64,000 nucleotides of DNA from Allantophomopsis cytisporea. Its lineage: Eukaryota > Ascomycota > Leotiomycetes > Phacidiales > Phacidiaceae. The notes under the pieces were generated by a model. The model ran no database searches. It worked only from the letters and a program-made list of their open reading frames with translations, and was not told the DNA's origin. The stretch lies in NCBI GenBank assembly GCA_024752435.1, contig CP103037.1, positions 1,984,001-2,048,000 of the forward strand, in the 5' to 3' direction. The translations under genes were made by a program, and so were the position numbers. Shown in pieces: positions 36,531 through 47,755 of this stretch. Numbering within the stretch: position 1 is the first letter of the stretch; every line of letters starts with the position of its first letter.

Positions 36531-37628
36531 ATGAAGTCTGTTGCTGCTGTTCTTACCGTCTTGGCTGGCCAGGCTGCCGCCCACACTATCTTCCAGGAGC
36601 TTTATGTCAACGGTGTGTCTCAGGGTCACGAGTTTGGTATTCGTGAGCCATCTTCCAACAACGTATGTTCAAGACTCTGAACTTTTTTGAACTTTGCTGA
36701 CCGATTTCACAGCCTGTTCAAGATGTCACCTCCAACGACCTCATCTGTAACACCGGTTTGACCGCCACTTCGGATATCATTACTGTCGCCGCCGGTGATT
36801 CTGTCACTACTGAATGGCATCACACCCTCTCTGGCGCAGTATCAGGAGACTCCGACGAACCAATTGCCTCATCTCACCAGTACGTTCCTGTCAAATATGC
36901 TTTATATATAGAGATTATTTACTGAGCGATATTTCTTCAGCGGACCAGTCCTCGCATACATGGCCAAGATTGACGACGCAACCGATTCTACGGTCACAGG
37001 CCTTGAGTGGTTTAAGATATACGAGGACGGTTACGACGCTAGTACCGACACCTGGGCTATCGATACATTCATTGATAACGCAGGCAAGATCACCTTCACG
37101 ATTCCAAGCTGTATCGAAGCCGGAAACTACCTTCTTCGCCCTGAGCTTATCGCTCTTCATTCTGCTTCCTCATACCCGGGAGCCCAGTTCTACATGGGTT
37201 GTGCCCAGCTCACCGTTACTGGCGGTGGATCAACTGCTCCATCTACCGTCTCCTTCCCAGGTGCCTATGCCGCGGCTGACCCAGGAATCACTATCAACAT
37301 CTACGGAACCCTTACGAACTATACTATCCCTGGTCCAGAGGTCTTCACCTGTGGTGCTTCTGCCGCTACTACTTCCGCTGCTGCATCCTCGGTCGCTGCT
37401 GTTTCGTCAACTTCTTCCAGCTCTGCCTCTTCGGTGGCTGCCGTCTCTTCAACGGCTTCAAGCTCTGTCTCTGCTGCTGCCGCCGTTCTCTCTACATCCT
37501 CCGCCCTCCCAACAACCTTCGCCACCTCCGTCGTTACTTCTTCTTCTTCTTCTTCTTCCGATATCACCAGTGCCGCGGCCGTTCAGACCAGCGCTCCAGT
37601 TGAGGATGATGACACCTGTGAGGCTTAG
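36531..37628 (+). CDS. AA9 lytic polysaccharide monooxygenase with Ser/Ala-rich tail
   Basis: Exons 36531-36662, 36713-36879 and 36941-37628 give 328 residues. Signal peptide 1-17 is followed directly by His18 (AAA|HTIFQELYVNG), the N-terminal His of the copper histidine brace. The second brace His is in TEWHHTLSG (80/81). The LRPELIALH stretch with H173, Q182 and the axial Y184 (AQFYMGC) completes the AA9 site. The enzyme oxidatively cleaves cellulose or related glucans outside the cell using copper and a reductant with O2 or H2O2. Residues from about 245 on form a Ser/Ala/Val-rich low-complexity tail ending DDDTCEA, with no cellulose-binding module and no clear GPI signal. The final exon is repeat-like in places (TCT/GCT runs), which creates long antisense ORFs. 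Confidence 0.95.
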
Positions 37629-37965
37629 ATCCTCCCTCGACCTGAGGGAAATGGTTATCTGAGAATATCTGTGGAAGAATAGTGTGTATTTCGTGTATAT
37701 TAAGTTTTGCCGCATGGCCTGTGATAGAAAGAACTTTGAAAACAGATCTATTGAATTATACTACGTGAACCGTGAGGTATTAAGGTGGATACGCCGTATC
37801 AATGTATCTACAGATTCGCACCCTGGTTCTCGGTCCGGGGCCCGCTTATCAAGCAAGATACACCTTATCTGCCCGCCTACATCATACAAATAGACCTAGG
37901 AGCACAGTCATATTTCTCATGGTTGAACCATTCACCCAGTGCTGCCTTAGAGATAAATTTTGAAT
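37629..37965. other. Short intergenic region
   Basis: It is the 3' end of the LPMO gene and the upstream region of the MFS gene. Nothing else is seen. Confidence 0.6.
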
Positions 37966-39897
37966 ATGGCAACCGATAGAAAAGAGCAGGAAATATCACG
38001 AATACCATCTAAAGAACCATCCATATCATCCACTGAAAACCCTCCTCCGGAAGACCTTATCAGCGATGAGAACCTCATTCGAGCTCGCGCTATCGAGCGC
38101 CGATTCGTCTGGAAACTCGATCTCATCATCTTGCCTCTGCTCGCCATCATCTACTTCACACACTCGCTCGACCGCGCGAATCTGGGGAATGCGAAGACCG
38201 ACGGAATTGAGGATGATTTGCATATGAAGGTTAGTGCGCAATGACTCATGAAGAGAATATGAACCCCGAAATACCAGCGAAGAGAAAGGAAGAAGGGGTT
38301 CTAGATTGATAATCAGCTGATAATCTTGGGACAGGCGAATCAGTATTCCCTTATGCTTGTGCTTTTTTATATTCCCTATGGCACCCTTAATATTCCAGCG
38401 ACGGTGCTCGCCCGCAGATTCAGTCCTGCGGTCGTTATTCCGTTGCTTATGTTTTTATGGTATGTGCTCTAATTTATTCCATTAATGTGTTGAATATAGC
38501 TGACAAGAAAGGGGCGTGATTTCCCTAGCTGCTGCGTCTGTTCATAATTTTGGGGGAATCTTGGCGGCGAGAATCTGTTTGGGTGTTGTGGAAGCTGGGT
38601 AAGTTGGTAAGATGTGGGGTAAAGATCACGACTGATGACGATGATAGTTTCTTTCCGAGTGCCATACTTTACTTGACACTATTTTACACAAGACACGAAA
38701 TTGCGAAGCGGATTAGTTTGTTTTACATGATGGTAAGTTCGGTCTTTCGTTATGTGCAGAGAATTACTGATATGATAGGGGTATGTGATACGTCAGGCGA
38801 GATGTCGACGATGAGAACTAATGAGTATAGATTCGTGGCAAATGCTTTCTCTGGATTGATTGCATGGTCAGTGTTTAAGTGGCATCGAAAACTCCATGTA
38901 AGTAGTTTTGAGCACACGAATACTAACGCTGACGATCAAGAATTGGCAATATCTCTTCATCATTGAAGGTTCCTTGACAGTTGCACTGGCCATTACAGCA
39001 TTTTTTGCTCTTCCGAGGGATGTAGCAAGTTCAAAATATTTTACAAATACTGAAAAGCGATGTGCAAGTTTACGAAAGGAAAAAGAAGAGGAGGCAGAGA
39101 CTACCAAGTTCTCATGGACTGCTACATTAAAGCCACTTGTAGATTGGCGAGTTTGGATGTATGGATTTATGGCAGTAAGTTCGCAAATATCTATGCTACA
39201 GCTCCAGTGTTTTGATACATGGCATATGTGTTAACCCACCAAATTAGTTGGGCTATGGAGTCGGTTCCAGCTCCGTCTCGAATTTTCTTCCGAGTAAGTT
39301 GTCCGAATTGATATTCATACAAAAACTGACTACGTAGCCTTCATCAAACGCCTCACCACTGACACTGTAACTGCAAACCTATACACAGTTGCACCGAATT
39401 TAAGCGGAGGAGTCTTCATTGTCTTGATATGTTGGCTATCGGATAAGCTGCAACACCGTGCTTTTTTCGCCATAGGCGCTGTTTGTCTCCCCATTATAGG
39501 CTTCATAGTACTTGGAACAGCCGATCTTGTACATCATACAGCAGCAGGCTATTTCTGCACCTTCCTCCTCACCTTTGGTTCCTTTACACCAGCTGTCCTA
39601 ATACCGGCGTGGCTATCGAGCAACATGGTCTCGCAAAGTGGAAGAGCAACAGCGCTGGGGCTTGCGACGGGGTTGCAGAACGTGGCCGGTATTGTGAGTT
39701 CAGAGGCTTTCAGAACACAAGATGCACCGGTTTATGCACCTTCATTAATAGTTTCGGGCTGCTTCGAAGGCGCAATGATTGTGGCCGTCGCAGTTATGTA
39801 TCTTTATTATCGGAGGATTAATCGGCAGCTGGATCAAGGAAAGCTCGCGTTCGTGAAGGGAATGGAGAATTCTCCTGACTTTAGATACGTCCTTTGA
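37966..39897 (+). CDS. MFS transporter, anion:cation symporter (Dal5-like) family
   Basis: Nine exons give an in-phase 489-residue protein: 37966-38229, 38335-38459, 38512-38598, 38648-38732, 38779-38780, 38831-38897, 38941-39174, 39248-39293 and 39338-39897. The fifth exon is only 2 nt (GG). The protein has a charged cytoplasmic N-terminus, then about 12 membrane segments. ACS-family marks include RRFVWKLDLIILPLL, LDRANLGNAK, ARICLGVVEAGFFP and the KRISLFY segment, then the central loop and a C-terminal RRINRQLDQGK. Relatives carry nicotinate, allantoate, pantothenate, biotin or similar organic anions into the cell by proton symport; the substrate here is unknown. Without the 2-nt exon the frame between KRISLFYMM and FVANAFSG is lost or gains a 34-residue insert that no family member would be expected to have. 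Confidence 0.85.
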
Positions 39898-40055
39898 GGG
39901 TATGATAAAGATATTCGGCTCGGCCCTTAGCGTTGAGATTATGATAATGTCGACGAACAAATGACCGTTGTGGGAAGAAGAAAAAGAACTTCTGGACGCT
40001 CACTTGTTTTGGAAACCTCGCCCTACGAGGAATGAAAAGGTTAGATGGTAATGGC
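39898..40055. other. Convergent 3' spacer
   Basis: Short spacer between the MFS gene and the candidate ankyrin-like gene on the other strand. Nothing is seen. Confidence 0.5.
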
Positions 40056-40973
40056 TCAAGTTCCCGAGCCCAGAACTTGATGCTTCGCAAGATTGGTTGG
40101 GTGCATCTGGAATGGAGATTCAGTGGTCTTCAGTTTGTCCCTAGTTTCCATGATTGTTTTTGAAAATAGACTGAAAACGGCGAAGCCTGCATCGAAAGCG
40201 GTATTGCGTAAAGACAAATCAATCTCAGACCCATCTCGTTTGGCCAGCTTCAGTAGAAAGCATGTAATCGAAAGATTTCGAGCCTCCATAGCTATGTGAA
40301 GCATATCTGAGATTGAGAAATCCTGTTTGTGAGGATACTCATCGAGACATTCAAGAAGAGGCTAGGCAAATGATTTAGACGCAATGTTTGCATCGTTGCA
40401 TATGAGGGTTCGAACCTGAAGATATTCGGCAGTACCCTGTTGGCAAGCCTGAAATATTACACCTTGACGTTGTGCTGGATCTTCAATCCAGGCGCTGTCA
40501 TTTCCATGCGAGCGTCTCTGTGCTGCCGCTTTGTTCACTTGCCTGGTAGTTGAGACTTTAGAGAATATGGGCACGTGAGACATTAGTGTTGATCCACCCG
40601 AGCCCTCTTCGCTCTCAGAATTGGTATTGCCTATTGAATATAAATACTTAGTGATAGTTCGAACATCGTCAGTCTCTTGGAACTCACTTGACCACAGAGC
40701 TTGAACCATGACGAATGTGCAAGAGATTGAGTTGAGGCAAAGACTTCGAGGCAGTGACGGTAAGATAAATAGGAACTGGAAATTCCAGGGCCCGGTATTT
40801 AACTCGAGTGAGGCGATACTTGTGAGACAGATTTGGTAGAGAGTCTCATTCATGTATGCAATAAGACTAAGGGGTACCGGAGCAAAACCCCGGATACGGC
40901 ATACCCGGCACATCATAGGTGCACCATACTTAGGGGGCTGCATAAACCATTCAAGAGTGCATATCTGCTGCAA
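40056..40973 (-). CDS. Candidate ankyrin-repeat-like protein, three exons
   Basis: On the minus strand, exons 40973-40688, 40630-40416 and 40361-40056 join in phase to 268 residues. The first intron has a strong GTGAGT donor and a CTAAG-like branch; the second has a weaker GTTCGA donor. Ankyrin-like helices are seen at GVIFQACQQGTAEYLQ and at DMLHIAMEARNLSITCFLLK, spaced about as in two repeats. The N-terminal third (around ETLYQICLTSIASLEL) might be an F-box-like region but is not convincing. The start is uncertain: ATGs at 40973 and within the next 120 bases are possible, and more exons may lie upstream. It could also be a relic. It runs opposite to its neighbours. Confidence 0.45.
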
Positions 40974-41552
40974 TGCATGACTCGTGTGACTCGACTGACT
41001 CAGTGTCCGCCTTGTGTAACCCCATACTGAAGATTAATTCCAATCTATAAAGCCTCGACGTTCTAGTAGTTCCACTCTGTGGTGCAAGTCCGACTTTATG
41101 GGGTAATCCTCGTTCATTTATTGTATCGATGCAGGATACGCATAGCCCCATAAAAAATTGGGTTCTTCGATTCTTCAAAAAGCTGGCATCTGTGGATACA
41201 AGTATTCGAATAGCTTTCACTTTTTCTCAGAACGTCATCGATTCAATGATCAATAGCCTAGCCTCAAGAGACTTTTTGTGCATTGCTGCATCCTCGTTCC
41301 GATCAAGGGATGAAAAACGTTCCACATTTCAGAAATACCGCGATGCTAAGTATATTCTCAATCACGTGAAATCAGAATGTTAGCGCGAAGCCCTAAGGCC
41401 GTCCCACTTATCTTATCGTAGAGTACCTAGGCGGAATAGCTGCGCAGCTGCATGAGAGTCGTCACAAAAATCTCAAAAATCTCCCAAAACCTCAACATTT
41501 CATCTGCACATACGCAATTGCTTCGCAGAAAATATCATAACCTTGTATCACA
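40974..41552. other. Upstream region of the argininosuccinate lyase gene
   Basis: No gene is seen. It contains a TGACTCA motif and, close to the start codon, a CA/AT-rich leader. Confidence 0.5.
40996..41002. promoter_or_regulatory. Possible CPC1/Gcn4-type site (TGACTCA)
   Basis: An exact TGACTCA lies about 550 bases upstream of the argininosuccinate lyase start. Arginine genes are classic targets of the cross-pathway (general amino acid) control activator. The motif is short, so chance occurrence is likely too. Confidence 0.3.
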
Positions 41553-43057
41553 ATGGCAGCACCAAAGTTGGCTGAGAACATGCTCTGGGGAGGTCGTTTC
41601 ACTGGTAAGTTCTCAAATCTTATCAATTTCTATCAATTAGAGCATATAATGACTCACAGAGTCTAGAGGGCCAGGATCCATTGATGGTTCAATACAACCA
41701 ATCCCTTCCATACGACAAGATTTTCTGGAGCCAAGATATCGCTGGCTCTCTCGCCTTTGCTCGTGCAAACTACAACAACAAAATCCTCACAGACCACGAG
41801 TTCGCCGAGATCCAGCGTGGTTTCAAAGAAATCGCTGAGGAATGGAAGACAAACTCTTTCGTCGCCAAGGAGAACGATGAGGATATCCACACCGCCAACG
41901 AGCGTCGATTGAGCGAGATCATTGGCAAGGAGATCGGTGGAAAGCTTCACACTGGCCGTTCCAGAAATGAGCAAATTGCTACAGACATGAGATTATGGTT
42001 GAGAGATGAGCTCAGAAGTTTGGAGAAGCACATCTCCGACCTTATCAAAGTCACAATTGCACGTGCTGAGAAGGAGATTGATGTCATTGTAAGCAGTCTC
42101 CAACTGAGAATTTGAGCAAGATCTAATCAGTCATAGATGCCAGGATACACTCATCTCCAAAAAGCTCAGCCAGTACGATGGAGCCATTGGCTTCTTTCCC
42201 ACGCTTTCTCCTTTGCGAACGAGCTCGAGCGTCTCCGCGAGGTCACCAAGCGTGTCAACCGCAGCCCTCTTGGTACCGGTGCCCTTGCCGGTAACCCATT
42301 CAAAATCGACCGAATTGCCATGGCCAAGGAGCTCGGTTTCGATGATGTCCTTTACAACTCCATGAACGCCGTTGCAGACCGTGATTTCGTTCTCGAGACC
42401 ATGCAGTGGGGTAGCTCTTTCATGCTCAGAATTTCCCGTTGGGCTGAAGATCTTATTATCTACAGCAGTCTGGAGTTTGGCTTCGTCCAGCTCTCAGACG
42501 CTTACTCCACCGGATCATCTTTAATGCCACAGAAGAAGAACCCGGATAGTTTGGAGCTCCTTCGAGGAAAGTCCGGCCGTGCTTTCGGTCAAATGGCTGG
42601 CCTCTTCTGCACTATCAAGGGTACCCCAACAACTTACAACAAGGATCTTCAGGAGAGTGTTGAGCCACTTCTTGATCATATCAAGACTGTTAGCGATAGC
42701 GCTCAGATTGCTACTGGAGTCCTCTCCACCCTTCGCATCAATCCGGAGAAGATGGCTGCTGCTCTCGCCCCAGAGATGCTCGCCACTGAGATTGCTGACT
42801 ACCTAGTCAGAAAAGGATGCCCATTCAGAGAGGGTCACCACATCTCTGGACGCGTTGTTGCTCTAGCTGAGAAGACCAGTATTCCTATGGACAAGCTCAG
42901 CATTGAGCAGTTGAAGGAGATTGATTCCAGATTCGATGATGATGTCGTCACCTGTATGGACTATAACCGTGCTGTAGAGCTCAAGGAGGCTATTGGTGGA
43001 TGTTCTAAGTCTGCTGTTAAGGAGCAGATTGTTGTTTTGAAGAAGTTGCTTGGTTAA
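41553..43057 (+). CDS. ARG4: Argininosuccinate lyase
   Basis: Exons 41553-41604, 41667-42088 and 42137-43057 give 464 residues, the normal length for the family. It splits argininosuccinate into arginine and fumarate, the last step of arginine synthesis. It starts MAAPKLAENMLWGGRFTEG followed by DPLM, matching the family N-terminus. HTGRSRNEQIATD marks the substrate-binding region, PGYTHLQKAQPVRWSHW carries the second conserved block, and GSSLMPQKKNP (about 284-294) is the fumarase/aspartase superfamily signature with the catalytic Ser. The tetrameric enzyme is expected in the cytosol. All key residues seem present. The symbol follows the yeast name. Confidence 0.97.
41650..41656. promoter_or_regulatory. 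TGACTCA motif inside intron 1 of argininosuccinate lyase
   Basis: A second exact CPC1/Gcn4-type heptamer lies in the first intron, about 100 bases after the ATG and overlapping the likely branch-site region. It may be functional or only a splice-branch sequence (CTGAC-like context). Confidence 0.2.
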
Positions 43058-44617
43058 TATCGAGACAATGTATGGATACCAAAAATGTTTGTTTTACAGC
43101 TCCAAATATCAAAAACTTACGATAATATACCAAGATACCACTAGAACCTCTAAACTTGCTCTGATGGAAAGGCTGCCTGGGAAGTAGGTACGTATATACT
43201 GGATCAGAGCTCCAAGTGAATTGGGCCCGGAAAACCATACTTTTGTGACTTGAAGAACCTTGATCAAAGCAGGACTCTTGACAATGTTTGACCTCATGTG
43301 CGTCGTAAGAGCTATAATGTCATAAAAAGGGGTCATACTCATGCGGCAAGGAATCAAGTACATCGAATAGGAACTACAGAAACACGAGTTTTTTCCGCTG
43401 CTTATCGCTTAATAACTTTTTCGGAGTCTCCAGAGAAGCCTGGCATATGCAAGCGTGGGAACAAATGTTCTGTGCAAAGGTAGAGACTGGAAGACTGCGC
43501 TATCATTGAGCTCTTCGACATGACAAGTTTCTTCGTCATCAATCGCTCCAAAGGACATTCTCATCTCCCGGGTCAGATCGCTGAATATACTTGAGTTCAA
43601 GGAGTGCATTATAACGGACATGCAAGATTTCGCACTTGCTTTACGTACTCAAGTCGATGAACTTTGAACTTGGTCAAAAAGCCTAGAGGTGTTCCTCCCT
43701 TATGGTCTTACATGCCAAGAATCTACGTCACAATTGATATCAAAGCTAGAACTGAATGTGTCGTTCCTCTATGCCTATACTCCCTATATTGATTGGCGTG
43801 TTATGAGAAATGGATCGCGCGAATGTTACACATGAAAGCAAGGCAGTTGTGCTAATTCTTTTTCCCCTTCGATCCTCAAAAGTAAGTAGATGATGATTCA
43901 CTTGCGTCTTCCCCCAATATGGAGATGATGATTTGAGACAATAATGATTACGATGGTGATGGTAACTTCCACAACTCGAGTACACCATAAACTGCAAATA
44001 CCCGACTAAACACATAAAATTATTGGTTTCCACCTCGACGTGGGAGATATAAAGTTAATACAGGCAATCTCGAGTCGCCGAGGCCAGTTGACAACCATGT
44101 CGCAAATCGAACTCAAAATGCGCAGTACAGTCTTGGCAACAGCCACCACTAAAATGTGACGACGCGATGTGAAGTATGGCTGATGAGCGCCAGATGAAAT
44201 GTCACCTCAAGCTCATCAGAGAAGGCCAATAAGGTGCCAATACTAATGACAAGTCACATGACACACAACGACACCCCATCAACGACCAGTAGAGCAGGTA
44301 GGGAAAAGGTCCAATCCATAACTCATTGAATTAGTATTATTATATCCTCCAAAGACTATACAAGAAATCACCCTAACCAGGTCCCGTCGTGCGGACGATG
44401 CACGCGGTACGGAGGCGGAAGTGATAACACCCAGGAGCGACCAACACGGACGAAGCTCGCCATGATGATAACAGCCCTACCTACACACTTACAGCCCATC
44501 CATCGAGCAAGACCAATAATCCCAATTCCGTTTCCCATTTCCAATTTCCAACCTTTTGCCTAACACACACTTATACCAACACTTTCCACTTCGCCATATC
44601 CGATCCGTTTCCAGGAC
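43058..44617. other. Intergenic region between converging genes
   Basis: The argininosuccinate lyase and the Pir gene converge here. Several ORFs of 70-95 codons on both strands have no recognisable motif and look like chance. No RNA gene is seen. Confidence 0.45.
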
Positions 44618-45899
44618 CTACAACATGGCGAAGGCGAGCACGGCGCCACCGAGCGCCATCATGTTCTGGACGCCGGCTGTGGCACCGGCTCCCTGGAATT
44701 GCGCTGGGGTGGAGGTGGCCGCCTGGACCTGGCCGTCGCTGATTTGGGAGACCTTGCCGGCGGCGGCGGTGGTGGCTTGGACCTGACCGTCGGAGATCTG
44801 CGTGACCTTGGGTGCGCCGGTGGTGGCTTGGACTTGACCTGATGAAGATGTTAGTTTGGTTCACGTGAGTAGAGGGGGAGGAATGGAGTGGAGAATGGTG
44901 GAAGAAAGGGATGGAGAATGGGGAGACATACCATCAGAGATCTGAGTTACAGCAGGGAGTTTGGTCGATGCCTGGATCTGCCCGTCGCTGATTTGGCCGA
45001 CGGCTGTTGGGACCTGTGGCTGACCGTCGCTGAGCTGACTGATGACGCCGGCGGAAGGAGCCTGTGGTTGGCCTGGGAGTACATTAGTCACGGGGATCAT
45101 GTCAAGTGCAAGTGGGATCGGGAGCAGAACTAACCATCAGTGATCTGCGAAACGAGGGTAGCGACGCCAGTTCCACCGGGTTGCCCATCACTCAGCTGTG
45201 TAATAGTCGCAGCACCAGTGACTGTAGGCTGACCATCAGACTTAACGCTGGCAGCACCGCTGCTTGCAGCGCAGGGAAGGATGTCGATGAGTACAGGCTC
45301 GCACTGCGCTGCCCAGTTCTGGTTGTAGAGATTGTAGAAGCTACCCGACAGGCACTCATAGAAGATAGCGGAACCACCAAGAGTTAGAGAACCGTTACCG
45401 CATACGCCGAAGCCGCCAGTATAGATGGCGCCTGTCTGTGGTGGCGAATCAAATTGGAATTGGAAGTTCGACGCAATGTAGCCGATGCGTCCCTTGGCAT
45501 CAGTCAGGACACCGCCGGACAGAGCGAGAGTCAATGTACCGTCGGCGCCGCATGAGTCACGCTGGTTATTGTCAGTTTATATATTCATTCTAATTTAGTA
45601 TTTGTATTTTGAATAATAGAGATGGGAATTAAAAAACATAACTGTGTTTGTCGGCAATTTCGTGGTGAGGAATGTGTGTATAGGGCAGGCCGTGTTACCT
45701 TTTCCGCAGTGTCCAAGTGCTCTTCGGATCGCTTCAAGATAGTCGAGTTGACGACGGTGATCTGAAAGTTGCCCGCAGCAGTAGGAGAGCAGCCAGCAGG
45801 AGCAGCTGCTGTAGGAGTGATGAGAGCGGTGACACCCTGAGCGGCGACATTAGAGGCAGCAGAGGCCAGGAAGGCCAGGATAGCGACAGAATACTGCAT
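44618..45899 (-). CDS. Pir-type cell-wall protein
   Basis: On the minus strand, exons 45899-45699, 45561-45135, 45072-44932 and 44838-44618 join in phase to 329 residues. A signal peptide (about 1-20, ending VAAQ) is followed by Lys-Arg sites (ILKR and AEKR) suited to Kex2 cleavage. Next comes a Cys-containing beta-rich domain starting DSCGADGTLTLALSGGV and ending QCEPVLIDILPC. Then five good repeats of the Q-[IL]-[ST]-D-G-Q-x-Q type and two weaker ones, each intron falling inside a repeat after the Asp-Gly codons. In yeast Pir proteins the repeat Gln forms an alkali-labile ester with beta-1,3-glucan. The C-terminus is hydrophobic (MMALGGAVLAFAML) and could be a GPI signal. The order Cys domain then repeats is opposite to yeast Pir proteins. 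Confidence 0.9.
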
Positions 45900-47642
45900 A
45901 TTTCCGATGTCAATGATAACGAGTGTGAATATGTACTAGGTTATGCAATTATTCGAGGTTCCCTTCTCTTTCTCCTTTCAACACAAATTAAATTGAGGAT
46001 AGATGGGGATGAAGCTGATGATAAAAGAATATCGGAAGAAAATGCAAGAAACAAAAAACGAAGGTTTGCCTTCTTTTTTCTAGTTGTCCGGTGGGCGAGG
46101 AGGCTGTCGAGGGGAGAATGCGGATGGAGGGATGGGGAGAGAGGGTATGGAGGAAGAAGGGTGGGAGGGGGTGGTTATATGTGCTCCTGGGTTTCCACGA
46201 TTATTTTGGACGAGAGAGTAAAAGGGTCGGGTCTATAGATCAGCAGAGGGGGAGGAGTAGAGCTTGTGTATGTGTGTGCCTTGGGTGAGTATTCATGTGT
46301 GAGAGGGGGTGAGAGTGAGTCTGGGTGTGTAGTAGTGTACCATTCCTCTTTTTGTCCTTTTTGTCCTTCTTGTCTTTTTTGTCTTCTTCTTCTCCGTTTA
46401 ATGTTAATACTCTCTTTCATAGCTCATGATTCTCCGCAAGTCTTTTGTCTTGCTCTATCCGGTTCGAGGACAGTATATAGAGTATGAGCCAGGGCTGTTA
46501 GATAGCTCTTTATCATTACTTGGCCCCATTAAATCTCACTAGCTTTCCAGTCTTTGGAGGCAGCTCACCAGCTCAATTCCGCAGGTCTATTCATACATTA
46601 ATTGGTTTGTTGACTCCGGTAGAGGCGCTGGTCTGATTGGACAATTGGACGTGATTCGGCTTCAATTAGGAATGTGAAATTTCCCGAGAACAGAGCTGGG
46701 TGGAGCCTTCTCCACTCTATTCATGAGTATCAACAATGCAAACCATCTGGTGCGTACCGTGGTACTGTAATGGCACGCCATACCATACTCTGTCGTCTGC
46801 TATCAAATAGAAGTCATTCGGAATTCGTACTTCCCACGGGCAATTGTGGATGAATCAAACGAATTGGTTGCGAAGCCGTGAGACCTTGGCACCAAGCATC
46901 TTAGCCTGTATGTAGAGTAACGATGGTGTGAAGTAACTGCACGGCACTATACGGTACTGCACTACTCCGACTCCTCCTTGATGTTTATTACATTGCATTA
47001 CATTACTGTTTCCAGTATGGAAGTCAGCAGAAGCAACTCTGGCATCTGGGATCCTGTCTATCCTACCTTGGCTTGAATGCATGTACTGCGTAATGTAGTT
47101 GTCTGGCATATAGCGTGTATTTATGTCTACGTACCTCCTCTATGTATCCTCTGCTTATCTATTTCTTTCTGTGACTCGCGGATATCTGGATATCTAGATA
47201 TGTGTTCATGTTCGAGTATTTGATACCAGGACAATCCGGAGTCACTCTACATAACGATGCGGATTGGTACGCACGGTCAAGGTATCTGAAACAATACTTC
47301 TCATCGCCATCATCACCCCATCTCTCCATCACACTAACACCCCGATATTCTCCATCCCCGAAAATGGCTCCATAAAAACAAGCATCATCTAGCCCCCACT
47401 ACCCAAGTCGGCCAAAGTGGAGACGTAGAATAGCAGCAATATGTCACTCAACCACCCCTCAACCTCAATAATGATACATTCAATGCAGCACCGAGAGCAA
47501 TTCATTCATCATTCATCATTCACACCGGGCGTGTGTGTTGGGCTGTTTTGGAGGCGCTCGAGGGCCTGCATACAATAACCGACCACCAGACAGAGCGCGA
47601 GAATCGAGAGATGGATGCATGTCCGACGTAAGGTGGAGAATG

Positions 47643-47755
47643 CTGAGTCTGAGTCTGAGTCTGAGTCTGAGTCTGAGTCTGGTTCTGAGTATGCGTCTGA
47701 TTCTGATTCTGATTCTGATTCTGATTCTGAGCCTGAGCCTGAACTTGATCCTGAT
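47643..47755. repeat. Hexanucleotide repeat (GAGTCT/GATTCT/GAGCCT)
   Basis: About seven GAGTCT units, then five GATTCT units, then two GAGCCT units. The 6-bp period keeps several frames open on both strands and yields Ser-Glu, Ser-Asp, Gln-Asn and Leu-Ile repeat peptides that are probably not made. Confidence 0.9.

Noticed and set aside
37319..37715. Glu/Ala-rich and Arg/Gly-rich minus-strand ORFs inside the LPMO gene
   Set aside because: Antisense shadows of the Ser/Ala-rich LPMO tail.
38242..38248. TGACTCA in an intron of the MFS gene
   Set aside because: The heptamer is expected several times by chance in 64 kb and the gene has no known link to amino acid control.
38550..38966. Continuous 138-codon frame across MFS exons 4-6
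   Set aside because: It would insert 34 residues into a conserved membrane segment; both halves of the insert look like ordinary introns.
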